From Pseudoips prasinana (Eukaryota; Arthropoda; Insecta; Lepidoptera; Nolidae), in the NCBI GenBank assembly GCA_951640165.1, contig OX621252.1:19055934-19119933 (forward strand): a stretch of 64,000 nt of DNA. Direction: 5' to 3'. The notes beneath the pieces were generated by a model, which made no database searches, was not told the origin of the DNA, and saw only the letters and a list, made by a program, of their open reading frames with translations. This document shows positions 48,001 through 59,040 of this stretch, piece by piece (position 1 is the first letter of the stretch; each line of letters opens with the position of its first letter). The position numbers were made by a program, and so were the translations under genes.

Positions 48001-51000
48001 TTATCAAAAATATAATAATTTGAGAGATATCACACGCTAACCGAGCAGTAACGTCGTATAACAGATCAGATATACCTACGGTATATCGGGCCGGTTGGCG
48101 TGAAAGGTAAACATTTAGCCTTTCACGCCGCAGGTCGTTCATTCGATTCCCAACCAGGACAGATATTCGTGTCATGAATATGTATTTTTATCAGGAGTCT
48201 GGGTGTAATTATCTATATAAGTACTTACTATATAAGTACATATGAATTTACAAAAGAAAAGTAGTAAATGTAATATATCAGTTATCTAGTTTCCATAGTA
48301 CAAGCTCTGTTTAGTTTGGGATCAGATGATCATGGGTGAAAAAACACAGAATGGAATACAACACTTTCTCATCGTATTCGGTGAAAGAACGCGTGTTGTA
48401 ACCCATTTGGTGTAGCAGAATCTACTGATTCATCGGCTAGCTATTATACTAAGCAGTTTTTACTGTGTTCCGTTGAGTGCATGTGAGAGCCAGTGCTTTC
48501 ACGAGGGAAAGAACATATTTTTTTCAACTGCAACTAATCTGCACACCCTACGGCACATGTAGCCATTAAAGCTTTATTGTGTCTCTAAGTGTAAGTAAGG
48601 TTGGCAAAACTTATCGTGCAAAAGATGGATAATAAAACATGACCAATGCATTGCATTGCAAGCATTTATAGACTACCTGTACTACGACAAACGACTATCA
48701 TAATGTTAGCCATATATTTATTTGCCGAATTGATAGATAGATAACAACATAATTTAACACTTAAAACCTTAATGTATATGGGCGTTCTTATCACAAAATG
48801 TGATCTCTTCCAGACAACCAACATAAAAGACAACCAAAGTAAAGATCGTACAATGGAGATATTGAGAAAGGCAAATACATTACAATGGTAGGGTAGGTAC
48901 ACGCTATAGGCATATACATAACACAAACATTATATGTTCCTTTTTGTGTTGTGAGACTTGTAGTGAGAGATAGTGATTCTAGACAAGTCTTTTTGGAATT
49001 TGTGCACGTCTCATTCAAGGCAGCGCATTCCACAATCGAACACTTTGTATAAGAAAAGACCGCCGCACCAGTCGCTTTCACCGGTCCGCGAGTCAATGGC
49101 GAGGTTAAGCCCCTGGGAACGCGGTCAGTCTATAGACCACCAAATTGGTTTAATTTCTGAGCGTCTCCGTACATCGAAGGGCAAGTCAAGCTGTCGTTTC
49201 CTGTTGTAGTCGTCAGACAACAGTAAAAAAGCCGTGTCAGAGTCCTACGGGACTGCTTGCACAACTCTGACACAAGGCTTAACACTGCCCACACGATAGA
49301 GTAAAAATAGGTGCGGGTTTGCCCACTCAAAATTAAATATTATTGTTTTTTTTTATTGTTTAATTAACAGAAACGGTAGCAGGAATCACATCACACAAAT
49401 ATTATAAAGACGAAAGTTTGTGAGTGTGTGACTGTGTGAGTGTGTATGTTTGTTACTTGTTCACGTCTAAACAGCTGGAGCGATTTCAATAAAATTTGGT
49501 ATGGTGTTAGCCCACACCCTGGATTAAAACATAGGCTATAATTTATAAAGTTCAACGCGAGTAAAATCGCGGGGCACAGCTAGTAACATATAAATATGTC
49601 ATTGTTCTAGTATACTCATTAAAATAAGTTTTCGTGAAACTATTCCAACTGTTTCAATACTGGGTACCTACAACGCAACAAATTATGTTTTCTACACGCA
49701 ATTTTAATGTAAGCGACAGCACATTCTCGTGGTAATATGTACCTAAATATTTAATACATTCGAACTAAAATCGAATATCTCAACTTAATTTTCCGGTAGA
49801 ACAGCAGTATGCCTCGAACAGCGAGTAGGAACACAATGAAGCATATAAGAAAGGTCATTATCAATGCACCGGTTTCGCCAAGGTTACATAAATACCAATG
49901 AAATTCCAATACGGTAGTAAATAGAGCTTGACAACCTCTTTGTGCGGGCGGTCCGGTCGGGCCTTTGTACCCGCGAAGTCGTGGGTGCCATTCCGACACG
50001 ATACAAATCTCTGTGTATAAAGGAAAAGAGGCGTTCATAGGCAGTTGGCCACGCTCGGCAGACGGGTTGACGATCGCAGTATATCCCCCAGTCGGAACAA
50101 TGGAGAATACACTCGTGTTTCGACATACAATTACGCACTATAAAATGTCCTGCTAGTCTCCGTAGAAATTGGCCGCCGTAACCAAAATTCGGCTCCGAGC
50201 ACTATTCATTTTACGTAGGCAGTACCTAAAGGCCGTTTTCGTAGTTTAAGTGAACACACCTACCTAGACCTACGTGGAACAAGTGTAACTATATACATTT
50301 TATTGCACAGCACATACACGTAAATGTTTAATATTTTCAGAGGTATTTAGGCAATATTGCGCAAAGTTTTTAAGTAATAGTCTTACTTAAAATAATGACT
50401 GCACACTTTTACTATTTGTAACGCCATCATAGCCACTAATTACAGCCAGTTTTAACATGCAAGTTTACTATAATTAACTAATTTGTAAATTATTGTTTTT
50501 ACATTCTAGCATTTGTCAACGATGTAATTTTTCTGTAAAACAGAGTAGCTAGGAATGCATTCGTTTTATAAGTCAACATAGTTCACTGGCAGAAATTGGT
50601 GGATGAATCAGCAGACTGCCTTTGATAAAATTTACCCCACATACTGGGTGGCGAATTCTAATAATCCTGACAGACACATCGATAAAAACCAGACGACTGA
50701 TAAACATACTTACATATTTCTTAATCATACATATTATAGATAAATTACACCCAGACACAACAAAAAATTGTGCTCATCACACACAAAGATTTGTCCTGGG
50801 TGGGGATCGCACCCACGACCTCTGGCTTAGGAGTCATGGTCACTAAATCACTAAATACTAGACCAATAGACCGGTCAAATTATGTAGTCATAACTATAGT
50901 TACCGTCAAACTGTTTTCGGGTGACATTGCCGACGCTTGTGAGCTGACTGAGTAGCTGCAGAAAGCCCTTATCGAAGTCTGATCGCTGTAGCGGCCTCAC

Positions 51001-53693
51001 CACCATCCAGTCCTCGCCAGGGTTCGCAGCGCTGATCTTGGGCTTGAAGGTGGCCGGGCTCTTATCAAAGTCCAGGCGTTTCAGTATCTCAGGAGGGAAG
51101 AGATACTCAGATGGCTTGCCATCCTATTAAGAGAATTAATGAATTAGACATGCTATTTTTGTTTTGTTAAGTTGTAGAATAAAATGGATACTTTGCAAGT
51201 GTAGTATGCATTTGCTGTCATAATTTGGCTTAATATACAGAAAATTCAGGTCTAATATAAGATAGAGCAAGAAAACTTGAGTTAATATTATTTCTGCCTC
51301 TGTGCACACACACACAACACACACACATTCATGCTCACATGCACTCGCACACACTCACACCCATCCACGTAAAAAAATATTTATTCTGAGTTCTGTTATG
51401 TATATAGTTTATCAAATAATTATGTGGAACTGTGACCTGATAAACACTAGTACATGCCATAACTTTACCAATTATAATTTATTTTAGGTACCTATCACTT
51501 ACCAAGTTTTTATAACAGCTTGTAATTATAGATCAGGAAATGACTGTGCACAGTTCCTTTTTATTGGAACTACATTGCTAATCACTTGCTACCATGTTGC
51601 CTCCATACATACATACAACCATCCCATAACAATACTGCTCTTTGCCTAATTTTATCTATAGTGACAAATCTGAATGGAGTCTAGCTACCTATGTAGGACA
51701 TATGACAGTGCATGTATGACTGTAAATACACAAGTGCACTCCTTCATTCTCATAACCCAATGTCATAGCTATCTGTAACACCTGGACAGAGAAGAGACAA
51801 AGGACTTTACATGCTCTTGGACTTATAACACTGCCAACTTTCAGATTCCACTTCTATTTATGCTACTACCATTTTATGCCAGAAAAATCCTAATAATGTT
51901 TTTAAACCCAAAGCTTTGTTATCTGTAGTAGAACATGCTACCGCTAGACCAACATAGCTCACATAAATATCCCGTAATCTCATTGCGTAAAGGTAAAGTT
52001 GTGGATTGAGAACCCAAGAGCCTATTGCCACATGCATTAAAAATACATAACATGATGATTATGGCATATGTCCCCAACATAATTCTTGGGGGTGGCTTTT
52101 GACCTGCAGTGGACTTCTTACAGCTGTTATGATGAATATGTATCAGCTTTATCATACGGAAAAGCAAGTCACTAGGACCAAATATTTCATAGAAGAATGA
52201 ACGAGACTATCTTCTCTCTTCATACACAAGTGATGCGTATGAGGCACTCATAGCTAGATGCTCTCACCGATCTGTAAGTGATCAGCAAGGTTAAGCAACT
52301 AGGCTCGCGGTCAGTCCATAGATGGGCGACCACAAAAGTGGCTTAATTTCTGAGCATCTCTGTGCTTCGGAGGGTGCCTTCACCATGTCAGAGGCCTACT
52401 GGCTGGGTGGCTTGAACAACTCTAATACTAGGGTAACCACTGCCCATACATGTAAGTAAGATGATCATAAACAATAAATACTGACAAGAATTTGTGTTTT
52501 TTAATCTAAAATTTAGTTTTTGTGTATGTCAGGTTAGGTTACATACACACATTTCTTCAATCTTTAATATTTTCCTACTAGGAAATCTTACCAAAAATAA
52601 AACTGGACAAGCTGAAGAAATGTTTATGTATCACAATGTTGATATTATCATGAATCAGTGTAAATTATTAATGTGATAATATAATAATGATATGGCAAAA
52701 ACAATGTTCCATGTTACTACACAATAGTAAACAAACACAGCATTGTATTTTTTAAATTAAAAGTATGAGAATAACTTAGAAGATAAGATATAATAAGTAC
52801 CATAAAAATGAATTAAACTCCATGTTCTTCCATTATCTATATTATTATCATATCTTCCATCAAAGATCTTGTTGAGAATCAGTCAAATGAAATAAACATA
52901 TTCATGGATGTATCTATATCATAAATTTTAATCAGTTGACATCAAACATATTTCTATATCATTCAATAAAAATATTAGTTTTCCAACCTCAACTCTGAAT
53001 TATTGTGGGACGACTACCACAATTTTGCCAATATCCAGTTAATGATAGGTCAAGAAACTAACAAAATGAATCAACGAAAACAGCCAAAACTATTATGATT
53101 TTAGGCAGATAACTAGAGGCATGTCGATGACTCCCATTACAGTATATATATGATTATACTTATGTAGTTTATGATATTAGTATATATCTAGTATATTTTT
53201 TATAAATATTTTAATGTACGTAGTAGGATGCATATTAGAATGTATTTTATTTTTATTATTTATTTATTTTTTAGTATGTACCCAAGAATGAACTACCCGT
53301 GACTGTATCCTTTCTCCTGTTTCCTAAGTAGGTTGTCTGGAAGAGATCACATTTTAGTGATAGGACTGCCAATTGTACTGTTTTCTCTAATGTGTATTGT
53401 TCTTGTACTGATTAATATTTTGGTGTACAATAAAGAGTTTAATAATAATAATAATACACACACATTTTTTTTGTGCAAGTATGATACTTCAGTAAACGGT
53501 ATGGTGGTGCACAAACAGCTCAATGAGAGGCAGTGCAAATTATAAAATATCTTAAAGAAAATTGTGCAGCTGACATGCAGCCAGAAGTCATAATAGACTA
53601 TAAGCAGCATTGTACAGTGAAACCTAAGCTATTTTCTAACTACCACTTTTAAGCACAAATAGTACTCACCACAACACTTTTTTCCATTCCCAT
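45041..53693 (-). CDS. GNPNAT1: GNPNAT1, glucosamine 6-phosphate N-acetyltransferase (5 exons, complete)
   Basis: Minus-strand exons: 53693-53670 (MGMEKSVV), 51123-50904, 47800-47673, 46213-46152, 45212-45041. They close in frame at 201 codons plus stop. Donors are GTGAGT, GTAACT, GTACGT and GTGAGT; every acceptor is AG. The enzyme transfers acetyl from acetyl-CoA to glucosamine-6-phosphate, a cytosolic step to UDP-GlcNAc and therefore to chitin and glycans. GNAT-fold signs: YYITVIEDT and IGAATLTIEQKFIH (beta strands), RGRLEDVVVNDTYRGKQLGK (acetyl-CoA pyrophosphate loop, R-G-K-Q-L-G-K), LGCYKMSLDCKDKLIKFYE and GYKLEPGNSNAMNMRYL. Homologues usually stop after the final RYL-type motif; here seven further residues (YKISYSN) precede TAA. 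An ATTAAA hexamer overlaps the stop. A mariner end lies 37 bp downstream. Confidence 0.95.
45305..45425 (-). mobile_element. SINE family A tail (intron 4 of GNPNAT1)
   Basis: In plus-strand terms: ATATCCTGGGACATTATTAG, CGGCCATCTGATCCCAAATC, AAGCAGAGCTTGTACTGTG and CTACTTTTCTTTTGTAAATA, the reverse complement of the family A 3' part. Confidence 0.7.
45439..45595. repeat. Near-perfect palindrome of SINE sequence, about 72-bp arms
   Basis: The left arm GTCGTGGGTTCGATTCCCTC through AAAGTCAAAGT pairs with ACTTTGACTTT through GAGGGAATCGACCCCACGAC, with only one or two mismatches and a 12-base loop. The right arm continues into a tRNA-like head on the minus strand. Two SINE copies therefore sit tail to tail. 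It lies in GNPNAT1 intron 4. Confidence 0.85.
46434..46503. repeat. Short direct repeat, 40-bp spacing
   Basis: ACATGCTACATAATTATTGT followed by (A/C)AGCTCTTTT occurs twice, 40 bp apart, in GNPNAT1 intron 3. Confidence 0.8.
47120..47372 (+). mobile_element. RTE LINE 3' fragment (GNPNAT1 intron 3)
   Basis: The plus strand reads IAKLNWQWAVRLTDGRWSKQ, ARTGRCSIGRPS, then, after frameshifts, the AGCAGTGGACGTCATTCGGC terminus seen in the RTE at 3060. Opposite in strand to the host gene. Confidence 0.75.
47395..47640 (-). mobile_element. Interspersed repeat family D, copy 2 (GNPNAT1 intron 3)
   Basis: CATCATGTCAGCCAAAGTTC, GTCCACTACTGGACAAAAG, GGCTGGCGATCACAGTTTGA and TGAGGTGGGGTGATGATATT match the element at 35287. 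It ends a few tens of bases from exon 3. Confidence 0.65.
48085..48345 (+). mobile_element. SINE family A (GNPNAT1 intron 2)
   Basis: The head GGCCGGTTGGCGTGAAAGG and box B-like CATTCGATTCCCAACCAGG are followed by TCTGGGTGTAATTATCTATA, TTATCTAGTTTCCATAGTAC and GTTTAGTTTGGGATCAGATG. Confidence 0.75.
49060..49300 (+). mobile_element. 5S rRNA-headed SINE (GNPNAT1 intron 2)
   Basis: GCGAGGTTAAGCCCCTGGG, CGCGGTCAGTCTATAGACCA, GGTTTAATTTCTGAGCGTCT and GTCAGAGTCCTACGGGACTG parallel the copy at 24688, ending GCCCACACGATAGAGT. Confidence 0.78.
49388..49587 (+). mobile_element. Helitron-like lepidopteran repeat, best copy
   Basis: CAAATATTATAAAGACGAAA, GTGTGTATGTTTGTTACTTG, AGCTGGAGCGATTTCAATAA, ATAGGCTATAATTTATAAAG and CGCGGGGCACAGCTAGTAAC. 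Non-coding; ends in CTAGT. In GNPNAT1 intron 2. Confidence 0.78.
50040..50090. mobile_element. Fragment of repeat family D
   Basis: GGCCACGCTCGGCAGACGGG and TTGACGATCGCAGTATAT match the inner part of the family D repeats at 35415 and 47495. Confidence 0.45.
50690..50880 (-). mobile_element. SINE related to family A (partly upstream of GNPNAT1 exon 2's donor)
   Basis: On the minus strand: GGTCTAGTATTTAGTGATTT head, box B GGTGCGATCCCCACCCAGG, GTGTGATGAGCACAATTTTT, TGTCTGGGTGTAATTTATCT and a GAAATATGTAAGTATGTTTA tail. It starts 24 bp from the exon 2 donor. Confidence 0.72.
51140..52025. other. GNPNAT1 intron 1, nothing recognised
   Basis: AT-rich intron with a short (CA)n tract near 51305-51330. 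No gene seen. Confidence 0.4.
52030..52135 (+). mobile_element. RTE-type 3' tail fragment
   Basis: TTGGGGGTGGCTTTTGACCT, GCAGTGGACTTCTTACAGC and TGTTATGATGAAT parallel the RTE end at 3045-3110. Confidence 0.55.
52240..52455 (+). mobile_element. 5S rRNA-headed SINE (GNPNAT1 intron 1)
   Basis: GGCACTCATAGCTAGATGCT, CTCACCGATCTGTAAGTGAT, CAGCAAGGTTAAGCAACTAG, GCGGTCAGTCCATAGATGGG and GTCAGAGGCCTACTGGCTGG. It has a deletion of about 40 bp relative to the copy at 24688, removing the GCACGTAAAGCTG block. Confidence 0.8.
52460..53640. other. GNPNAT1 intron 1, 3' of the 5S SINE, nothing recognised
   Basis: AT-rich DNA without supported features. Confidence 0.4.
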
Positions 53694-54005
53694 TTTGGCT
53701 AAAGTAAGATGAATGATACTATAGTATATTCAGTAATACATTATAGAGCAAAGCTGTTGAAAGCCAAAGAAATCGCGCAATTTGCGACAACGTGTCTTGC
53801 TTCAGTCAGTGATAATACGCACTTCAACTTCGTCATAGATTACACAAATACTCAGCCACGACAACTGAATTAAAATGCCACGAGATCTACGTTTACTACG
53901 TCCCTGTAAAAAGCTAAAATATTTCAAAAGTGAAAGTTGCCCCGCAAGTTGTTTGCGTTAATTCTATCTGAACAATCTTAGGGACATTCCGATACTAGTA
54001 AATAC

Positions 54006-54865
54006 TAGGAGTGGGCGTTAATTCAACGAACGGCTTTTTTTAACTGTTATTAATCTAATGTTAACGAATTAACTGCTTTTTGTTTACCGCAAAACCCGTT
54101 AAATCTATCAACTGTTTCATTCAACGATTTTGGCAAAGCGCATATTTTTAACTCAACGAATATGTATTCAAAAGTCTGAAGCTGTTAACGCAAAACCAGC
54201 TAAAATTATCAGTTTCTTCTGCGTTGAAAGAACGACTCGAAACGGAATATGCCGAGTGGACGGGAGGGCGCCTATGCGAGCGAGCGAGACGCCGCTAGCT
54301 TAAAATTGTACGAGCGAGAGTGAGAGAGATCTATGTTTCTCCATGCTCTTGCTCCATGGCTCGCGCCGCTTTGTCTTGCCGAATCGAACAGGTTTTTGCT
54401 TGTAAACATTACAATCAAATTAGTTTTTTTGAGTGTGGATGAGTGGAAATTAAGATGATTATGTGTATAAAAAATTAAAATGATTATGTACATAAAATGA
54501 TTTAAACTTTTAAATACGCCTGGTATATCCTTTTTTCGCCAGCCAGTCCTAAGCCTGGAAAAGTATGAAGGGAAGTTTATTTCATTTAAATGTCGACTTT
54601 TGATCATTATTTAAAATTGACTGGTCACTCAAACAAGCTAACTTCAAAACACGAAAACGTTGGTTTGGTTTTAGCAGCCCGCGGCGTAACGTCAGCTACT
54701 TTTTCAATTTGAACAAAGTTTGCGTTTATTAACTGCTACGTTAGTATAAATCTGTTACATTAATGAAAACCTGTTAATAACGTTAACGGCTTTTTTAACA
54801 GGTTAACAGGATGAAATTAACGGCTTCGTTGCGTTAACCCAAAAATCGTTAACGACCCACCACTA
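54006..54865. mobile_element. Inner hAT-type MITE nested in the outer hAT
   Basis: Ends TAGGAGTGGGCG and CGACCCACCACTA are imperfect inverted repeats. GTAAATAC flanks both sides (53998-54005 and 54866-54873), a perfect 8-bp duplication. The 860-bp body contains repeated GTTAACG motifs and no transposase. It landed 27 bp inside the outer element, within its terminal region. Confidence 0.9.
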
Positions 54866-55136
54866 GTAAATACGAGTAGGTACTCGATACTTTTGATTCG
54901 ATACCAAGTACTAATAGAATCGAATTAATTTTGCGATACTTACTCGGTGTCGAAACAAAAGTACTTGGTATCGAATCGAATCAGACCGAATTTATTTAAA
55001 ATACCCAAACTTCTGAACGCATCAGACAGAACGAGACAGTGAAAGCTCATCTACTGCTCCACCCGAATATGATTTTTGGAAACACCATACGGAGTTAGCA
55101 CACGGACATAAAAAGAAAAAAAAACTCATCAGGGCG

Positions 55137-55394
55137 ATGAAGTTTCTCCTTATATCAAATCCAGTAGTTTCGCTTAAAAGCGACCCATTTATAGAATGGG
55201 ATGATATGAAATTTGTAATTCCTTGTCTGTACAAATATGCACAAAAGTATTTAATTGTAGTCGCAACATCGGTTACAAGCGAGTTTTCTAAAGCCGGAGC
55301 AACTATGTCACATACAAGGAACAGGTTGTCTCCAAAATACCTAGAACAGTTACTGTTTTTGGGAAATCTTGATTCTAAGGACTTTTTTGTTTAA
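55137..55394 (+). pseudogene. hAT transposase C-terminal (dimerisation) fragment
   Basis: The plus frame encodes IPCLYKYAQKYLIVVATSV, TSEFSKAGATMSHTRNRLSP and KYLEQLLFLGNLDSKDFF. This is the conserved hAT C-terminal dimerisation block (usually ATS..SER.FS.AG...RRNRLSP..VE.LLFL). The N-terminal BED finger and catalytic core are missing, so the carrier element is not autonomous. The stop is natural for the family end. Confidence 0.88.
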
Positions 55395-55776
55395 TACCTA
55401 CATGTAATAATAAAAGATATTTTTGTTAATTAAATATAAATTAGTTCATTCATTACTATTAATTTTTGCCCTCACAAAATTATCGTCCTTTATCATTCGA
55501 TACGTAGTTTCATAAAAAAAAAATAAACGTATCGATATGAGTAAGTATCGATACTTTAGGAGTATTTAAATGAGTAGTATCGAAAAATGATGAAAGTACT
55601 ATTTATATGAGTAGGTATCGATACTTTGATAGTATCGGAACATCCCTAAACAATCTGACTGAAGGAAGGGTTAGAGGGGGGCGTCGACGTACAAATTAAA
55701 TTGACATTGACAGTATGGACTAGTATTGTCCAGCCGTAAGTATTTGAAATGGTAGATATCTTCAGAATCGTATAAG

Positions 55777-55970
55777 TATTACCCATGCATGCGCGACAAG
55801 TTGAGACCGAGCGCGGTGACGTTATAGGAAAGCACCTTTTTCCATCCGTAGGTAAGCCGTCGCCATGCACAAAGTAAAAAAAAAAAACATTTAACCCGAC
55901 CCCAGGCTTTGTAGTTTGTCCTACAATGTGGGCGCGGTCAGGTTTCAACTTGTCGCGCACGGGTAGAATA
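55777..55970. mobile_element. Small MITE with GCGCGACAAGTTGA termini
   Basis: TATTACCC...GCGCGACAAGTTGAG at the left is mirrored by TTTCAACTTGTCGCGCACGG and GTAGAATA at the right. About 190 bp, with a poly-A tract inside and no ORF. Confidence 0.6.
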
Positions 55971-56736
55971 TAGGAATAAGATTCCACGGAGGATACATAA
56001 ACCTGGTTACCTTATAGAATAGACGAGCGTACAAATAGTTTAATTACTTCAAAACAACCGCACGGTGAAATTAAATAAAGTGTATCATTTCGACAAAATT
56101 TGTTATTGGAATTCATATAACGAAATGCGTTTCTAAACGTTCTATGTATTAATGACCTTTTTTAATAATCTGACTGCACGTGCACGTGTGGCACAGCAAA
56201 GTGGCCTTGCTGTTGTCTCCCGGGTAAGATACCCGATATTCCCGATTCTATACGCACAGGGTAACTGTTTGCATAAACTAAATGTGGTGTAGAGAACTTG
56301 TGTACTTTTTCTGAGTCTGGATGTGTACTATGAGTCTGTCAATTATATATGTATATTATTACGTACCACAGGGACTCTTTCACGCGTGCGGCAGATGTCA
56401 TGAAATACAAAAAATATATATTATCGACGACACTGCGACGTAGTAACTTTGACCACTTCTTGGTAGTTAATAACACAATAGATTTTGGTTATCTGAATAA
56501 ATAATTTTTAATTCATCATTTCATTTGCCACGTAAGTGTTGAAATAAATGGGTATTTGAGTAGTTTTTTTCTATGTTTTTTTTTCTTGTATTTGACAGTG
56601 TAATGTGAGAGACATAATCACTTTTATCGATGATTTTTCAATTATTGTCAAAAAATATTATAATAAAGATAATACAAGTTTTATCTAAACTTTATATGTT
56701 TTAATTATGTTTGTGAAACTTATTTGCATATTTTTT

Positions 56737-57063
56737 TCGAAGTTATACTTCTTTTGGCGCGATGGAGAAAAATGATGAGAGTGAATTTTTACGATGCGCG
56801 CGCACACCGACACCTAAATTTAACAGCATGGAGTTAGTTCTAGATGAGAGTGAATTTTTACGATGCGCGCGCACACTGACACCTAAATTTAACAGCATGA
56901 AGTTAGTTCTAGGTGGTATGAAAATTGATAACTATGTTCAAGTTGTATATTCTAGTATTTTTATTTAAATAAAATCTTTTTGATTAATTTTAATATTTAT
57001 CGATAATCACTACTGCATTTTAATTATTTTTTTTCCATACGCCAAAGAAGTATAACTTCTAAC
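56737..57063. mobile_element. MITE-like element with self-palindromic ends
   Basis: GAAGTTATACTTCTTTTGGCG on the left (56738 on) is repeated inverted as CGCCAAAGAAGTATAACTTC on the right. The end motif GAAGTTATACTTC is itself a palindrome. It encloses the 69-bp repeat ORF. Confidence 0.65.
56762..56968 (+). CDS. Small hypothetical ORF with two 23-residue repeats inside a MITE-like element
   Basis: A 68-codon ORF carries two tandem copies of a 69-bp unit (56774 and 56843), each encoding DESEFLRCART(P/L)TPKFNSM(E/K)LVL. The period is a multiple of three and the three coding differences are conservative in frame. I know no such protein. It ends in a hydrophobic VVYSSIFI. It may be a real small peptide gene captured by the element or simply a short tandem duplication that happens to be open. 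Confidence 0.3.
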   Translation: MEKNDESEFLRCARTPTPKFNSMELVLDESEFLRCARTLTPKFNSMKLVLGGMKIDNYVQVVYSSIFI

Positions 57064-57543
57064 GCGTGTACATAAGTACACACAGAATTTTTTTAATAAA
57101 ATTATAATCTATAAGACATTTGTTTGATGTATACTTGCTTTATGTATACCTACCTAAATGTTCATAAGGTTGGTAACACTAATTAATAGACATCTGAGGT
57201 ATTATAATATCTTTGCATCTGAGTGATTTGGTACTAATAGCCAGCTGACATTGACAGCTATTTATGGAAATAGAGCAGCGCATTTAAAATAGATTATTTT
57301 AGTCGATTTGTTCGCCAAAAGTAATAATGACTTTCCCTCTATGTTATATGATCAAACCAAGTGCCACCCCCTATTAACATACTTTGTTATATTCTCTTTG
57401 TCCCCTATCATATGTTCAATGTTTTTGAAATTTTTTGAGGTTACACAACAAAAATATTATCTAAATGAATTTAATTCTAATGTTAAAGTGAAAAAATAAT
57501 ATGAAGATTGTTTCTGTTGATAATTTCTTTAACTTCTAATGTG

Positions 57544-57844
57544 ATGGCGTTCTACAAAATCGGTTCATTTATGAACTTAGCAAGAAGTAGTGTCCACTAT
57601 ACTATTTTGTGTAACAATGTGAATAAGGCGAAATGTTTAAAGGAGGTTGGCTTTAATCTAATTGGATCACAACGATGGCTATTCCATGAAAGTCATAGAA
57701 AAGGTGGTTACGACACTGAACATAAAATATCCTATTTTCAACACTTGAAAAATGGTTTCAAGGAACTCAAACATGAATTGAAACTATTCAAACAAGAAGT
57801 GACTGACCTCATCGAAACTGATCCTCTACTTATAGCTAGGCCAG
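57544..57844 (+). CDS. First exon of a probable mitochondrial protein, NDUFAF1 (CIA30)-like, tentative
   Basis: The first in-frame ATG is 57544 (MAFYKIGSFMNLARSS). The exon gives 100 codons plus one base and ends at a strong GTAAGA donor (57845). The N-terminus is basic and Ser/Arg-rich without acids for 35 residues, like a mitochondrial presequence. RKGGYDTEHK, then LKNGFKELKHELKLFKQEV and TDPLLIARP resemble the region before the CIA30 domain in insect NDUFAF1, a complex I assembly factor, as I remember it. The catalytic-like CIA30 domain is not in this exon. No continuing exon was found before TACC, so the rest may be beyond the right edge, or I missed small exons. Confidence 0.5.
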
Positions 57845-57849
57845 GTAAG

Positions 57850-58795
57850 AATCATTAGTATTTAAAAGAAATAAATTTATCATCAGAATTTAACAAGGCC
57901 TATGTTTGTCATTGCCATCCCTTTCTCATTTTTTTAGGCAATACTTTGACCATATGAATTTTCTATTGTTTTGTACTTACAAATTAGGTTCTGAAACACA
58001 CAACATTTGTTTCCCAGAGATCTAAACCAGCAATGAATTACTACTCCTGGTTCTTGAAAACCACTGCCTTACACTCATATTACATTCATCTTGAATGGAA
58101 GCCCAGAACTTGCATGCACCTATATGAGTAGTGTTACAAAATTATTACAAATTTGATTATCATTTCATACCTACATAAATTCATTGCTTTATGCGATAAG
58201 ACCGCCCTTTGTACAACTTGTTTATGTAATATCCTATAAAATATGTATTCTTATGGTGTACAATAAAGAGTATTCTATTCTAAATTCTTTCTGAAATGCT
58301 GCATATCATCATTGTGTCTATGCTTATAGTATAAATGTAACAATGATATGCATGGCTGTATTAACAGTATGTGTGTATTGAAATAATTATTAATACTGTT
58401 TGAAAAACCGCAAATACCTAAATAACACATAGTTACTTCTGCACCTTAAAAGAGAGCATGATAATTGAGTTATTTTTCATCTTAATATTTAATGTAAATT
58501 TAACTATAAGGGAAAAACATATTGTGCAAATCACAGCAGATTGCAATACTTTGAAACCTAAAGCAGGCTCTTGTTGATGAATTTTTGTTATTTCCATTTA
58601 TGTACACACTAAAATTTAAATGAAAGAAAGATTTGCATTATATTTTTATATCTTGATAGCACTTCAAGATTTTGGAACCATTTTCTTATTATTACTTAAG
58701 TAATTAAATTTCTATGCACTTTAAAATATATTTAAATATGATAATGACACACAATGTTCAGTGCACTCTACTTTGAATGGACTGAGGTATTAAGT
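57850..58795. other. Sequence between the NDUFAF1-like exon and TACC, nothing recognised
   Basis: AT-rich DNA. I looked for a CIA30-type continuation exon and did not find one. Confidence 0.4.
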
Positions 58796-58799
58796 AGAT

Positions 58800-59040
58800 A
58801 AATAAAATCCTGGGACATTATTAACACGGCCATCTGATCTGAAACCAAATCGAGCTTGTACTATGCAAATAAGATGACTGATACACTACTTTTCTTTTTT
58901 GTAAACACATAGGTACCAATATAGATTCAGACCCATTTCAAACAGATATGTTCATGCAAACATAATATCTGTTCTGGGTGGGAATCAAACCACAACCTGC
59001 GGTGTGTAAGGCAAGTATGTACCAACCATGCCATACACTG
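58800..59040 (-). mobile_element. SINE family A, minus strand
   Basis: Minus strand: TATGGCATGGTTGGTACATA head, GATTCCCACCCAGAACAG, then CTATATTGGTACCTATGTG, GCATAGTACAAGCTCGATTT and GGCCGTGTTAATAATGTCCC. Confidence 0.72.

Larger units (their letters stand above)
53979..55648. mobile_element. Outer hAT element with perfect 8-bp target duplication
   Basis: Ends are TAGGGACATTCCGATACTA and the inverse TAGTATCGGAACATCCCTA-like right terminus (TAGTATCGGAACATCCCTA). AACAATCT lies directly outside both ends (53971-53978 and 55649-55656). Without the nested insertion it is about 802 bp. Its interior has many GGTATCGAT/CGATACT pieces and a C-terminal transposase remnant. It lies just upstream of GNPNAT1 exon 1. 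Confidence 0.9.

Noticed and set aside
54272..54607. 111-codon minus-strand frame in the inner hAT
   Set aside because: No similarity or codon structure; it lies in a non-autonomous element.
55646..55987. 113-codon minus-strand frame
   Set aside because: It is covered by a MITE with inverted ends and shows no homology.
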